Source of the DNA: Balneola sp.
GTDB taxonomy: Bacteria; Bacteroidota; Rhodothermia; Balneolales; Balneolaceae
DNA: 64,000 nt
Assembly (NCBI GenBank): GCA_017643645.1
Contig: JAEPNB010000005.1
Span: 124,001-188,000 of the forward strand
Reading direction: 5' to 3'
The notes under the pieces were generated by a model. The model saw only the letters and a program-made list of their open reading frames with translations, searched no databases and was not told the origin of the DNA. The translations under genes and the position numbers were made by a program. Positions 8,090-16,832 of this stretch are shown piece by piece (within the stretch, counting starts at the first letter, position 1; the number at the start of each line of letters is the position of its first letter).

Positions 8090-9700
8090 ATGTCATCAAC
8101 GGCAACTGCCGATTCTCCTATTCTTAAAGAAGCAAAGAGAAGACGTACATTCGCAATTATTTCTCACCCGGATGCGGGTAAAACAACACTCACAGAAAAG
8201 TTACTACTTTATGGTGGAGCTATTCATGAAGCCGGATCCGTTCGTGCCCGTAAAGCATCGCATCACGCTGCTTCCGATTGGATGGCCATAGAAAAGGAAC
8301 GTGGTATCTCGGTAACTTCTTCCGTAATGCGTTTCGAAAAAGACGGCATCAAGTACAACCTGTTGGATACTCCCGGTCACAAGGACTTTTCTGAAGATAC
8401 ACTACGAACGTTGGTTGCAGCTGATTGTGGTTTGATGGTAATTGACGTTGCAAAAGGAGTTGAGGAACAAACTGAAAAGCTGTTTGAAGTCTGTAAGCTT
8501 CGTGAAGTTCCCGTAATTACTTTTGTGAACAAGTGTGACCGTCCCGGTATGGATCCGCTCGAAGTTTTAAGTAATGTGGAATCTAAACTGGGAATTGAAG
8601 CTGTTCCGGCGAGTTGGCCGATGGGCTACGGACAAAAATTTCAGGGGATTTATGATGTAATCGGTGGGCAAGTTCAGGTTTATGAAAAGTCTGAACATGG
8701 TACAAAAAAAGCTATCACAGAGTCGATGTCTGTTGAAGAAGCGCTTGAACAAAGCAATCTTTCTGATGTAGAAAAAGATGCTTTTCGTGAAGAAGTGATG
8801 CTTATCGAGGACATGTATCCGAATATGGATAAAGAACTTTACAGCACCGGAAAAGTTACTCCGGTTTTCTTTGGTTCAGCGCTAAACAATTTCGGGCTGG
8901 ATGTTTTTCTTACCTATTTCCATCAACTTGCTCCTTCTCCTCAAATGTACGAACAAGCCGAAGGTGGAGAGCGCTCTATTGATGATGCATTTTCAGGATT
9001 TATTTTTAAGATGCAGGCAAATATGAATCCCGGACACCGCGATTGTGCGGCTTTTATTCGGGTTGCTTCCGGTAAATTTCAGCGTGGTCAAAATGTTGTT
9101 ATCTCTCATACCGGTAAGAAAATTAAAATGGCTACTCCCCATACATTAATGGGTGACGAACGCCAGCTTATGGAAGAAGCTTATCCGGGTGATATTGTTT
9201 CTATTTTCAACCCCGGTGATTTCAGAATCGGAACCACTATTTACGAAAAAAATGACGTTCGTTTTGATGTGATTCCATTATTCACTCCGGAACATTTCCA
9301 AAAAGTAGCTACTAAAGATCCTTTTAAAAGAAAGCAGCTTCGCGAAGGTTTACGGCAACTTTCTGAAGAAGGTGTGGTTCATGTTTTTGAAGTGCCAAAT
9401 GGCGTGGGTAATGAGCTTTTATTAGGTACGGTTGGTGTTCTTCAGTTTGAAGTTGTAGAGCACCGAATGCTGGAAGAGTACAGTGTGGAATTAGTGAAAA
9501 CTCCGGTTTCTTATTACTGTGCAAGATGGTTGCCAAATGACGAGCCTGAAGTGATTAAAAAACTGGAATCCAGTTACTCCACGCATGTAACCAAAGACAT
9601 GGAAGAAAATCCTATTGTGCTATTCGAATCCATGTATGCATTAAATCAAGCAGAAGAAAAAGTAGGCGCTCAACATTTATTCAAGTTCAAGCAAGGCTAG
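8090..9700 (+). CDS. prfC: Peptide chain release factor 3
   Basis: The 536-residue product is a translational GTPase. The P-loop is HPDAGKTTLTEK, the RF3 signature EAGSVRARK follows, then DTPGHKDF (G3) and NKCDR (G4). The length matches RF3 (about 530). It recycles RF1/RF2 from the ribosome after termination. It stands alone, with a bidirectional AT-rich hairpin after it. Confidence 0.97.
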   Translation: MSSTATADSPILKEAKRRRTFAIISHPDAGKTTLTEKLLLYGGAIHEAGSVRARKASHHAASDWMAIEKERGISVTSSVMRFEKDGIKYNLLDTPGHKDFSEDTLRTLVAADCGLMVIDVAKGVEEQTEKLFEVCKLREVPVITFVNKCDRPGMDPLEVLSNVESKLGIEAVPASWPMGYGQKFQGIYDVIGGQVQVYEKSEHGTKKAITESMSVEEALEQSNLSDVEKDAFREEVMLIEDMYPNMDKELYSTGKVTPVFFGSALNNFGLDVFLTYFHQLAPSPQMYEQAEGGERSIDDAFSGFIFKMQANMNPGHRDCAAFIRVASGKFQRGQNVVISHTGKKIKMATPHTLMGDERQLMEEAYPGDIVSIFNPGDFRIGTTIYEKNDVRFDVIPLFTPEHFQKVATKDPFKRKQLREGLRQLSEEGVVHVFEVPNGVGNELLLGTVGVLQFEVVEHRMLEEYSVELVKTPVSYYCARWLPNDEPEVIKKLESSYSTHVTKDMEENPIVLFESMYALNQAEEKVGAQHLFKFKQG

Positions 9701-9702
9701 AT

Positions 9703-9760
9703 CAATGATCAATTTATCAATTAAGAATTGTTCAATTGAAACATTCTTAATTGATCATTG
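9703..9760. terminator. AT-rich bidirectional hairpin between convergent genes
   Basis: TCAATTAAGAAT (9717-9728) pairs with ATTCTTAATTGA (9743-9754). The outer CAATGATCAA (9703-9712) pairs with TTGATCATTG (9751-9760), so two registers are possible. It lies right after the prfC stop and before the converging metalloprotease gene. It probably ends transcripts from both sides. Confidence 0.5.
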
Positions 9761-9762
9761 CT

Positions 9763-10521
9763 CTACTTTCCTCCATTAGCCTGAAGATCCTGAATGCATT
9801 GAGAATCCAATTCCGGCACATTTCCGCCCATCAAGTTACTTGCAAAATCTGACGTACGAACTGCAAAATACATTAAACACGTGTCCACATCGCAATGAGC
9901 GCCATTGGCTTCATCCTGATGATCTTGTACGGTAGGAGTTCCATTACCTACTAACCCAAGAATATGGGCGAACTCGTGCTGGAAAACCGTTGTTTCCATA
10001 GTTTCTCTGCTTGGCTGATTGAATCCGCCTGAATTTTCATCGATTGTTCCACCTAACAAAGCCATAGATGTGTTGAAATAGGCAAATCCCAATACATTTT
10101 CCTGTTCAAATTGTCCGTCAAGGATTAAAAAATAGGCAGCTATAGTATTTCCCTCTGTATATGAATTTCTGTATTCTTTTTCGACATCGAAAGCTTCCTG
10201 AGAAGAATACGGTGAGTTTCCGGGTGAGGGTATTTCATCATCTAACGAAATGGATATGCTGGCTTTGTTGAGCCTGTTTTGTAGGAACGATCTTAAATTG
10301 TTTAATGCAGACTGCGTTGGCCGGAATCCTTCAACGTAGTCTACTTCTATAATGAGTGAGCTGTAGTTACTGCTTGATAGAAAATCGTTAGCAGAATCTC
10401 CAACATCTTGTGTGCTTGAAAAACTACTCCCGTTTCCATTTTCTCCATTATTACTACTGCACCCAATAAAAAGTGTAGAAATTAAAAGTACTGCCCCGAA
10501 AAGTGTTTTATAATTGTACAT
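9763..10521 (-). CDS. Lipoprotein zinc metalloprotease of metzincin-like type
   Basis: The 252-residue product has a lipoprotein signal (LISTLFIGC, lipid on Cys21) and a Ser/Asn/Gly-rich linker. The zinc motif is HEFAHILGL near residue 185, and a CLMYF segment about 35 residues later could be the Met-turn. In classical metzincins a third His follows at HExxHxxGxxH; here that position is Gly, so the third ligand may be a later His (HQD or AHC). It is likely tethered to the outer membrane or periplasm. Substrate is unknown. Confidence 0.75.
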   Translation of the reverse strand: MYNYKTLFGAVLLISTLFIGCSSNNGENGNGSSFSSTQDVGDSANDFLSSSNYSSLIIEVDYVEGFRPTQSALNNLRSFLQNRLNKASISISLDDEIPSPGNSPYSSQEAFDVEKEYRNSYTEGNTIAAYFLILDGQFEQENVLGFAYFNTSMALLGGTIDENSGGFNQPSRETMETTVFQHEFAHILGLVGNGTPTVQDHQDEANGAHCDVDTCLMYFAVRTSDFASNLMGGNVPELDSQCIQDLQANGGK

Positions 10522-10665
10522 AATGGCTTAAATCGTTCTAAAGGTATTTTGTTCCATGGTTGTAATCATGTAACCAATTTGTAAAGATCTTCATTTCCAC
10601 TTTATAAGCTGCTATAAAGTCCATAGTTTAAGGTTCGCAAAAAATTTAATGCATCTATACTAAAA

Positions 10666-11157
10666 TTGATTACTGAAACTAAGGTTTCCGAGCAAGTAAA
10701 AATTATTAAAGCCGATCTTGATAACCCTAAACATGCTGCTGATATTGTAAATATCGTAGACTTGTTTGCCAAAGATCCCATGGGTCAGGATGAAGCACTC
10801 AGCGAAGAAGTAAGAGTTGATATGATCGCTGAAATGAAGAAAATCCCTACTACAATGACTTATATGGCATATCATGAGGAAAAAGTACTTGGGATCGTAA
10901 CCTGTTTTATTGGTTATTCAACTTTTACAGCCAGCAAAACTTTCAAAATTCATGACGTAGCCGTTCACCCTGATGCAAGGGGTATGGGAGTTGGAACTAA
11001 ACTTCTCGATGCCGTTCATGATGAAGCAGAAAAAATGGGTTGTTCCAAAATCACCCTCGAAGTTCGTGAAGATAACCCCGCACAGAATCTTTACGAAAGA
11101 GAAGGATTTGAGTACGGCGAACCGAAATGGTGGTTTATGACGAAGGAATTGGATTAA
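10666..11157 (+). CDS. GNAT-family N-acetyltransferase
   Basis: The 163-residue product has the GNAT acetyl-CoA-binding motif HPDARGMGVGTKLLDAV and the C-terminal pattern AQNLYEREGFEYG. The start is a TTG at 10666; no in-frame ATG exists before residue 39, and the conserved fold needs the earlier part. The acetyl acceptor is unknown. Its end overlaps the converging lytic transglycosylase by 4 bp. Confidence 0.85.
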   Translation: MITETKVSEQVKIIKADLDNPKHAADIVNIVDLFAKDPMGQDEALSEEVRVDMIAEMKKIPTTMTYMAYHEEKVLGIVTCFIGYSTFTASKTFKIHDVAVHPDARGMGVGTKLLDAVHDEAEKMGCSKITLEVREDNPAQNLYEREGFEYGEPKWWFMTKELD

Positions 11158-11933
11158 GAGTTTTTCGTCACCTCTTTCGCATCTTCAGCCAAACCAAGTA
11201 CAGCCTGCTGGTATAATTCGCTGTTATTATATCTGAGAATAGCGTCTTCTACACTTCCGGTTATTTCCTTGAAATGAGCCAGGTATTTACCTACTGAATA
11301 AATATTGTTGCTCATATCGTAAAGATCATCCCCGACAAACCAACGGTTTAGTGACCAGGGAATAAACTGAGCGTACGACATTGCTCCGGCATAACTGGAT
11401 TTAAGAGCTAGAATATCTACTTCTCTTTTGTCAGCCCATTCTATTAACTCTTCTAACTGTGCAAGAGCAAATTGCGCCCGGTGTCCTTCTTTGATCATAG
11501 ATACATACGCGTTGAACGGATTATATTTCCCTGAGAATTTCCCGAATTCTGACTCCACTCCAAGTATCCCAATAATCACTTCTTTAGGAATTCCATACTC
11601 ATTTTCCGCATTGATCAGATCTTCTTTATGCGTTTCATAGAATGAAGCGATCTTGTTTTTCTTATTATCATAACCCAACACCTTCTGATATTTTTCGAAA
11701 CTATCGATCTTTACCTCAGCAGAGCGGGTGAACTTTTCAGTAATTCCGGTAATCAATTTAAATCTGGAATCTTCAAAATAAGGTCGGATGTCCACACCTT
11801 TTTTCTCGAAGTGTTCTATCAATTTTGTTTTGTATTCCTCATCGGGGTTGCTCGCTGCATTTGCAACCGCATTCCATCCAAAAACAATTAACAGGAGCGC
11901 AAAGACTCCCTTTTTAAAATTTGATCCTATCAT
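11154..11933 (-). CDS. MltB-like lytic murein transglycosylase
   Basis: The 259-residue product has a signal peptide (about residues 1-26) and an SLT-2/MltB-like catalytic domain. The catalytic Glu sits in GVESEFGKF, followed by SSYAGAMSYAQFIPW, a hallmark of MltB enzymes. There is no lipobox, so it is probably soluble in the periplasm. It cleaves peptidoglycan glycan strands to 1,6-anhydro products. It converges on the GNAT gene with a 4-bp overlap. Confidence 0.87.
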   Translation of the reverse strand: MIGSNFKKGVFALLLIVFGWNAVANAASNPDEEYKTKLIEHFEKKGVDIRPYFEDSRFKLITGITEKFTRSAEVKIDSFEKYQKVLGYDNKKNKIASFYETHKEDLINAENEYGIPKEVIIGILGVESEFGKFSGKYNPFNAYVSMIKEGHRAQFALAQLEELIEWADKREVDILALKSSYAGAMSYAQFIPWSLNRWFVGDDLYDMSNNIYSVGKYLAHFKEITGSVEDAILRYNNSELYQQAVLGLAEDAKEVTKNS

Positions 11934-12042
11934 ATTATTGTACCGTCCTGATCTGTAAAATGATTTCCTGATGATAATAAAACTGAATCGAAGTAGAAAT
12001 AGTATTTTGTGAAAGGTTGTTTTATTTCATTTCAATTCTAAG

Positions 12043-12059
12043 CTAAAATCTTATTTTAG
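12043..12059. promoter_or_regulatory. Short palindrome upstream of the DUF4365-like gene
   Basis: CTAAAAT (12043-12049) and ATTTTAG (12053-12059) form a 7-bp inverted repeat with a 3-nt centre, 23 nt before the ATG. The position suits an operator or a 5-prime hairpin. AT-rich composition makes chance occurrence possible. Confidence 0.25.
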
Positions 12060-12081
12060 ATCAACTTTAAGTGCTTTTAAA

Positions 12082-13659
12082 ATGGACAAAAGAAATATTG
12101 GACGCATTGCCGAAAAAGAATTCAGCACTTGGTGCTCACAAGTTGGTATTACTTGTAATCCATCAATAGAAGACGATGAAGCTTGGGATTTTATAATCGA
12201 GTTTGGCTTAGATGAAAAAGATTTCACGACGCAGGATGAAGTGAGCCCCGGGATCAAATCCTTCATACAGGTTAAAGCCTCTGATTCTGTAAATAGTAAT
12301 AGAAATATCACGCTTCGAAATTGGCAGAAGATGATTAAAAATTCTTATCCAGTTTTTATTTTAAGAATTGAGTTTGATGACCATAAAGATCCACAAAGAG
12401 GTTATTTAATTCATATTGGTTCCGAGCTTATTTCAAAGGGATTAAAAAGATTAAGAGAGATTGAAGATGGAATGGAGTTTTTATTAAAAAGAACAATGTC
12501 CTACACTATTGATGATGACTCTCTTTTAAACACTCTTGATGGAAATGAAATTAAAAGTAGAATTGAAAAATTTATTCCAAATGGAATTAATAAATATATA
12601 CAATGGAAAAGTAATTTCGTTGAGACCATCGGATACGAAGAAGAAGAGCTAACATTCAAAATTCCTCTAAAAAAAGGAGTTCACCCTTCTGAAGAATTAC
12701 AAGACTTATCATTAGGTCTAATACCCCATCTTGAAGTTGAAAGTGCTAAAACGAGAAAGAAAAGGTTCGGAAAATACTCTAAGGAAATCAGTCTTGGCCC
12801 TGGAAAGCTTACAATGAATATCGAACCTCATTCTAAAGCTACTTTAGTTTTAAGAACTGATGATTTTCTAGATGAGTTAGATATAGAACTAGATCTTTAT
12901 AAACCCAAAGGCATAAATAACCTGCCAAAGGATAAATTAAAGTTCGTTGTTAAAGACAAGAATTTATCTTTACAAGTTAGTTATAAAACTAAAAATATTC
13001 GTTTAGACTTCTCTTTACCCGATCCAAAAGAAAAAACAGATCTATCAGAATACAAATCATCAAGCAGTTATTTATACATGCTTTCACAGGCAAAGAATAG
13101 GGGCTCTGACTTATTAGCTGAAATAATGGTAGATGGTGTAAGTATTTTGAAATTTAATCCAATAATAAATTTTCAAAACGAAGAGTATGCTTTATTAAAT
13201 GCCAGATCTATTAAGTTGGGTTTAGATATCGCTGATTATTTTAAAATTCCGAATTATATATCAGATTCAAACATTCTAATAAAGCAAGTAAAAAGGCTTG
13301 AGTTTTTAAAAAATTTAATTGAAGGAAATAAGGGACCTATTCGTTTAGAATTTTGGTCTGAGGATCTTTTACCTGATACTAAAGTTGGTTTCGCTTTTCC
13401 ATTTGGTTCAATTTTTGGAGGGTTTAAACTTTTCCAAGGAATTTATGTTATTTCTAAACCTGTACTAAGGAGTAAAAAAAATAAAACCCGAAAGGATTAT
13501 TTAATTGAATCTGATAATTACGGAAAGACTATTAAAACTTACTTCAAAGATAACTTGCCAAAAAAGACTGAAAACAAAAAGCTTTTAGCATTGGAGAAAG
13601 CTTCGAAAGCAATCGCTGATAAAAAAGGAATTGATGAGTTTATATTTCTTTTAAATTAA
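12082..13659 (+). CDS. DUF4365-like putative nuclease fused to a large unknown domain
   Basis: The 525-residue product opens like DUF4365 proteins: GRIAEKEF (E11/E13), EAWDFIIEF (D36) and FIQVKAS (Q63-K65) outline a PD-(D/E)XK-type nuclease core. This is followed by a DUF4365-like RGYLIHIG segment. Residues about 170-525 are Lys/Leu/Ile-rich and match nothing I know. The gene is visibly more AT-rich than prfC or lpdA, which suggests horizontal acquisition. There is no methyltransferase, helicase or toxin partner beside it. A stand-alone defence or DNA-processing role is inference. Confidence 0.6.
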   Translation: MDKRNIGRIAEKEFSTWCSQVGITCNPSIEDDEAWDFIIEFGLDEKDFTTQDEVSPGIKSFIQVKASDSVNSNRNITLRNWQKMIKNSYPVFILRIEFDDHKDPQRGYLIHIGSELISKGLKRLREIEDGMEFLLKRTMSYTIDDDSLLNTLDGNEIKSRIEKFIPNGINKYIQWKSNFVETIGYEEEELTFKIPLKKGVHPSEELQDLSLGLIPHLEVESAKTRKKRFGKYSKEISLGPGKLTMNIEPHSKATLVLRTDDFLDELDIELDLYKPKGINNLPKDKLKFVVKDKNLSLQVSYKTKNIRLDFSLPDPKEKTDLSEYKSSSSYLYMLSQAKNRGSDLLAEIMVDGVSILKFNPIINFQNEEYALLNARSIKLGLDIADYFKIPNYISDSNILIKQVKRLEFLKNLIEGNKGPIRLEFWSEDLLPDTKVGFAFPFGSIFGGFKLFQGIYVISKPVLRSKKNKTRKDYLIESDNYGKTIKTYFKDNLPKKTENKKLLALEKASKAIADKKGIDEFIFLLN

Positions 13660-13763
13660 GACCGGAATAGATAACTCGAACTTCAATACAAAATCCCTTA
13701 TCTTTTGAGTCTTGGCGAATTTGCTAATTCTACTCTTAAACCGGATTCAGAAATTAGTGATAA

Positions 13764-13823
13764 GCCACGGAAACACGAAAGCACAAAAATGTGTTTTCTT
13801 TCGTGATTTTGTGCTCTAGTGGC
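13764..13823. repeat. Intergenic imperfect palindrome (dispersed-repeat type)
   Basis: The ends GCCAC (13764-13768) and GTGGC (13819-13823) and the inner arms CACGAAAG (13774-13781) and CTTTCGTG (13798-13805) give a 60-nt imperfect palindrome. An alternative pairing uses GCACAAAAAT with ATTTTGTGC. It lies between the DUF4365-like gene and lpdA. The style is that of small dispersed palindromic repeats rather than a terminator. Confidence 0.5.
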
Positions 13824-13863
13824 AGAATCATCTGAATCTTGAAAAAATCATTAAAAGGAAATC

Positions 13864-15282
13864 ATGGCAAAAGAATTTGATGTATGTGTAATCGGGTCGG
13901 GACCCGGCGGATATGTAGCTGCAATCCGTGCATCACAACTTGGTTTTAAAACCGCAATCGTAGAAAAAAGACACCTTGGTGGTGTTTGTTTAAATATCGG
14001 ATGTATTCCAACTAAAGCGTTACTTCGCTCTGCTGAAGTTATGGAATCTATTCAGCATGCCGATGACTATGGAATTTCTGTTAAAGATGTGAAAGCTGAT
14101 TTCGGCGGCATGGTTAAAAGAAGCCGTGGCGTTGCCAATAAAATGAGCAAAGGTGTTCAGTTCTTAATGAAAGCAAACAAGATCGATGTTTTCATGGGAA
14201 CAGGTGTTTTCAAGTCGAAATCAGAGCTTGCTGTAAACGACGAAAAAGGGAAAGAAACAGAAAGTATTAAAGCCAAGCATTTTATAATTGCTACAGGTGC
14301 TCGCCCACGTCAACTTCCTAATCTAGAGATCGACGGCGAAATGATCATCGATTCTGAAAAGGCGATGACCATGGAAAAGCAGCCTAAGAAAATGGTGATC
14401 ATCGGTGCAGGTGCAATCGGTGTTGAGTTTGCTTACTTCTATCACACGTTAGGAACAGAAGTAACTATCGTTGAGCTACAAAAAACCTTGGTTCCTGTTG
14501 AAGATCAGGACGTTGGAAAAGAGCTTGGCAAGATCTACAAGAAAAAAGGCATGAACCTGATGCTGGAAAGCACAGTAGAGAAAGTTGAGAAAAAAGGTTC
14601 CGGCGTTAAAGTGACGGTTAAAACCAAGAAAGGCGAGGAAGTCATCGAAGCAGATGTTGTACTTTCCGCAGTTGGTGTTACCGGAAACGTTGAAGGTATT
14701 GGTCTCGAAAAAATAGGCGTAAAAGTTGAAAGAGGCGCTATTGTTGTAGATAAATCAAACTACTCAACCAGTGTTGATGGTATTTATGCAATAGGTGATA
14801 TCATCGGTGCTCCTTGGTTGGCTCACAAAGCTTCGCATGAAGCAGTTGTACTTGCTGAGCAATTAGCCGGTAAAAATCCTAAGCCAATTAACTACGGAAA
14901 TATTCCGGGCTGTACATATTGTGAGCCTCAGGTTGCTTCTGTTGGATTGACCGAAGCTGCTGCCAAAGAAGAAGGCTATGATGTTAAAGTCGGGAAATTC
15001 CCATTATCAGCAAGTGGTAAAGCTACCGCACTCGGACATGAAGAAGGCTTCGTAAAAGTTGTATTTGATGCTAAATACGGCGAATGGTTAGGTCTTCACA
15101 TGATCGGATTCGGTGTTACTGAAATGGTTGCTGAAGCAGTTGTAGCCCGTGATCTGGAAACTACCGGACATGAGATTATCAACGCTGTTCACCCGCATCC
15201 AACATTATCTGAAGCGGTAATGGAAGCTGTAGCTGAAGCGTATAACGAAGGCGTTCATTTAGGAACTCCTGTTAAGAAATAG
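13864..15282 (+). CDS. lpdA: Dihydrolipoyl dehydrogenase (E3)
   Basis: The 472-residue flavoprotein has FAD motif GSGPGGYVAA (residues 11-20), the redox disulfide in GGVCLNIGCIPTK, NAD motif GAGAIGVEFA, and the C-terminal HPHPTLSE with the catalytic His-Glu pair. It reoxidises lipoamide in the 2-oxoacid dehydrogenase complexes and the glycine cleavage system. The nearby lipB and lipA genes make its lipoyl cofactor, which fits a lipoate cluster. Confidence 0.96.
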   Translation: MAKEFDVCVIGSGPGGYVAAIRASQLGFKTAIVEKRHLGGVCLNIGCIPTKALLRSAEVMESIQHADDYGISVKDVKADFGGMVKRSRGVANKMSKGVQFLMKANKIDVFMGTGVFKSKSELAVNDEKGKETESIKAKHFIIATGARPRQLPNLEIDGEMIIDSEKAMTMEKQPKKMVIIGAGAIGVEFAYFYHTLGTEVTIVELQKTLVPVEDQDVGKELGKIYKKKGMNLMLESTVEKVEKKGSGVKVTVKTKKGEEVIEADVVLSAVGVTGNVEGIGLEKIGVKVERGAIVVDKSNYSTSVDGIYAIGDIIGAPWLAHKASHEAVVLAEQLAGKNPKPINYGNIPGCTYCEPQVASVGLTEAAAKEEGYDVKVGKFPLSASGKATALGHEEGFVKVVFDAKYGEWLGLHMIGFGVTEMVAEAVVARDLETTGHEIINAVHPHPTLSEAVMEAVAEAYNEGVHLGTPVKK

Positions 15283-15326
15283 GATCACTGATGTGCTGAT
15301 TAATTTTTGATTAGCACTGATGAAAG

Positions 15327-15344
15327 TCCCCTCTTGAGAGGGGA
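15327..15344. repeat. GC-rich REP-like palindrome
   Basis: TCCCCTCT and AGAGGGGA form an 8-bp stem around a 2-nt centre, followed by TTCAGGGGTGTGTC. This text resembles a short palindromic repeat I recall as scattered between genes in marine Bacteroidota. Its GC content contrasts with the surroundings. A second copy was not found in this window. Confidence 0.45.
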
Positions 15345-15395
15345 TTCAGGGGTGTGTCAGAATTTTATACACGCACTTTATGAACTAAATATTGT

Positions 15396-15425
15396 AAATG
15401 GCTCCCTTGTGGAGCCATTTTTGTC
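15396..15425 (+). terminator. Rho-independent terminator downstream of lpdA
   Basis: AAATGGCTCC (15396-15405) and GGAGCCATTT (15411-15420) form a perfect 10-bp stem with a 5-nt loop, and the T-run continues to 15422. It terminates lpdA transcripts. Because it lies immediately before the ATG at 15427, it argues against a longer N-terminus for the next gene. Confidence 0.8.
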
Positions 15426-15426
15426 T

Positions 15427-15963
15427 ATGAAAAATTTGAATGGAAATATCGAAAATAGATTGAATCGGGTTCTGTCTCACTTGCAAGACGTTGATCCTAG
15501 AATCGAGGTTTTCGAAGATTCTATTGAGCTAGTTTCTAAAAAGCAAAGTAATCTTCAATCGATAGCTTCTATCTTAATTATTTTTATTCCACCAGTACTT
15601 CTGCTTCTTTCTTTCAGTGTTTTTAACATTATAATTGGGATCTTTTGGTTCTTAGGATTTGCGTTATCATATAAAAAAGAACAAGAGTCCAAAACTAATT
15701 TTTTACTTGATCTAAAACCTAAAACACTAAAAATTAAATTTTTACACTACATCAACACCATCTTCTTGGGTAGAAAAAATATGTCTTTTAGCTTCAGTGA
15801 AGAATTTAAATTTACTGCAAAGGTAGTTTCTCTAAGACAGTATAAAAGTGTTTCAAGACTGCATCTTGAACACCGCGGGAAAAAGTATCCCCTTGCAGAT
15901 TTTAGTGACACCACTTCTGCTTTTGGTCTTTCAAGTATTCTAAATGATTTAGTTAAAAAGTAA
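15427..15963 (+). CDS. Small membrane protein of unknown function
   Basis: The start at 15427 is preferred over upstream in-frame codons because a terminator and a REP-like palindrome occupy the preceding sequence. The 178-residue product has two adjacent hydrophobic segments (about residues 42-88) between a charged N-terminus and a soluble C-terminal half. It has no recognised domain. The gene is AT-rich and looks inserted between lpdA and lipB. Its TAA overlaps the lipB ATG by one base, so translation of lipB may be coupled to it. Confidence 0.6.
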   Translation: MKNLNGNIENRLNRVLSHLQDVDPRIEVFEDSIELVSKKQSNLQSIASILIIFIPPVLLLLSFSVFNIIIGIFWFLGFALSYKKEQESKTNFLLDLKPKTLKIKFLHYINTIFLGRKNMSFSFSEEFKFTAKVVSLRQYKSVSRLHLEHRGKKYPLADFSDTTSAFGLSSILNDLVKK

Positions 15964-16691
15964 TGAGTTCTAAAAAAACCATCCAACTTTACGATCTCGG
16001 ATTAAAACCTTACCAGCCGGTTTGGGATTTGCAGCACAAGATTCAGCAACGGATCATTGACGAGAAAAAACTGGATCGCGTTGGTGAGTTTGAAGGTGAA
16101 AGAAAAAATGATGTACTTCTTTTTGTCGAACATCCACATGTGTATACCCTTGGCAAAAGTGGGGATGAAGAGAATTTGCTTCGCTCACTTCTTGAACTTC
16201 AGGAATTAGAAGCTGAATATGTAAAAACCAATCGTGGCGGAGATATCACATACCACGGCCCCGGACAAATTGTTGGTTATCCGATCCTGGATCTAGATCG
16301 ATATTTTACTGACATCCATAAATACCTTCGTTTTCTGGAAGAGGTAATCATTAAAGTTTGTGCTGATTATGGTTTTGAAGCTCAAAGAATAGACGGACTT
16401 ACTGGCGTCTGGATCGGCGAGCAAAAGATCTGTGCAATGGGAATCCGTTGTTCCCGTTGGGTAACCATGCATGGTTTTGCGCTGAATGTGAATACAAACC
16501 TGCAATACTTCAATAACATCGTTCCCTGTGGTATTGAAGACAAAGAAGTAACCAGTTTGCAAAAGCTACTTGGTCGTGAAATTGATCCTGAAGAAGTAAA
16601 AAAAAGGATCGTTACTCACTTCGAAAATGTTTTTGATGTAAGTATTAAACCAAGCGGCGCACAAACAGAACTAGAGAAGAATTTTTTGTAA
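15963..16691 (+). CDS. lipB: Lipoyl(octanoyl) transferase
   Basis: The 242-residue product has the LipB signature RGGDITYHGPGQ, the catalytic Lys in GEQKICAMG, and the acyl-thioester Cys in NIVPCGIEDKEVTS. It moves octanoyl groups from acyl carrier protein to lipoyl domains, before LipA inserts sulfur. lipA follows after a 141-nt gap holding a decayed palindromic repeat. Confidence 0.95.
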   Translation: MSSKKTIQLYDLGLKPYQPVWDLQHKIQQRIIDEKKLDRVGEFEGERKNDVLLFVEHPHVYTLGKSGDEENLLRSLLELQELEAEYVKTNRGGDITYHGPGQIVGYPILDLDRYFTDIHKYLRFLEEVIIKVCADYGFEAQRIDGLTGVWIGEQKICAMGIRCSRWVTMHGFALNVNTNLQYFNNIVPCGIEDKEVTSLQKLLGREIDPEEVKKRIVTHFENVFDVSIKPSGAQTELEKNFL

Positions 16692-16709
16692 CTTAATTTT
16701 TTAGAAAAA

Positions 16710-16813
16710 GTCATCCTGAGGATACTTTCGAAGGATCTGCAAAACGTAGAATCTCCAACCAATTTTCTACTTATTTAGCATTGTGCAGATTTATCGCTTT
16801 CGCTCTGAATGAC
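16710..16813. repeat. Imperfect palindromic repeat between lipB and lipA
   Basis: The arms begin GTCATCCTGAG (16710-16720) and end CTGAATGAC (16805-16813). Both arms reach an ATCTGCA motif on their own strand, giving a 104-nt decayed inverted repeat. The words resemble a dispersed GTCATCCTGAG-type intergenic repeat seen in many Bacteroidota. A related element lies at 54659-54738. Confidence 0.55.
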
Positions 16814-16832
16814 TTATAAATAAAACATCCCA

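Noticed and set aside
15307-15426. An N-terminal extension of the small membrane protein
   Set aside because: The extension would translate through a REP-like palindrome and a perfect terminator hairpin, and an ATG follows directly at 15427.
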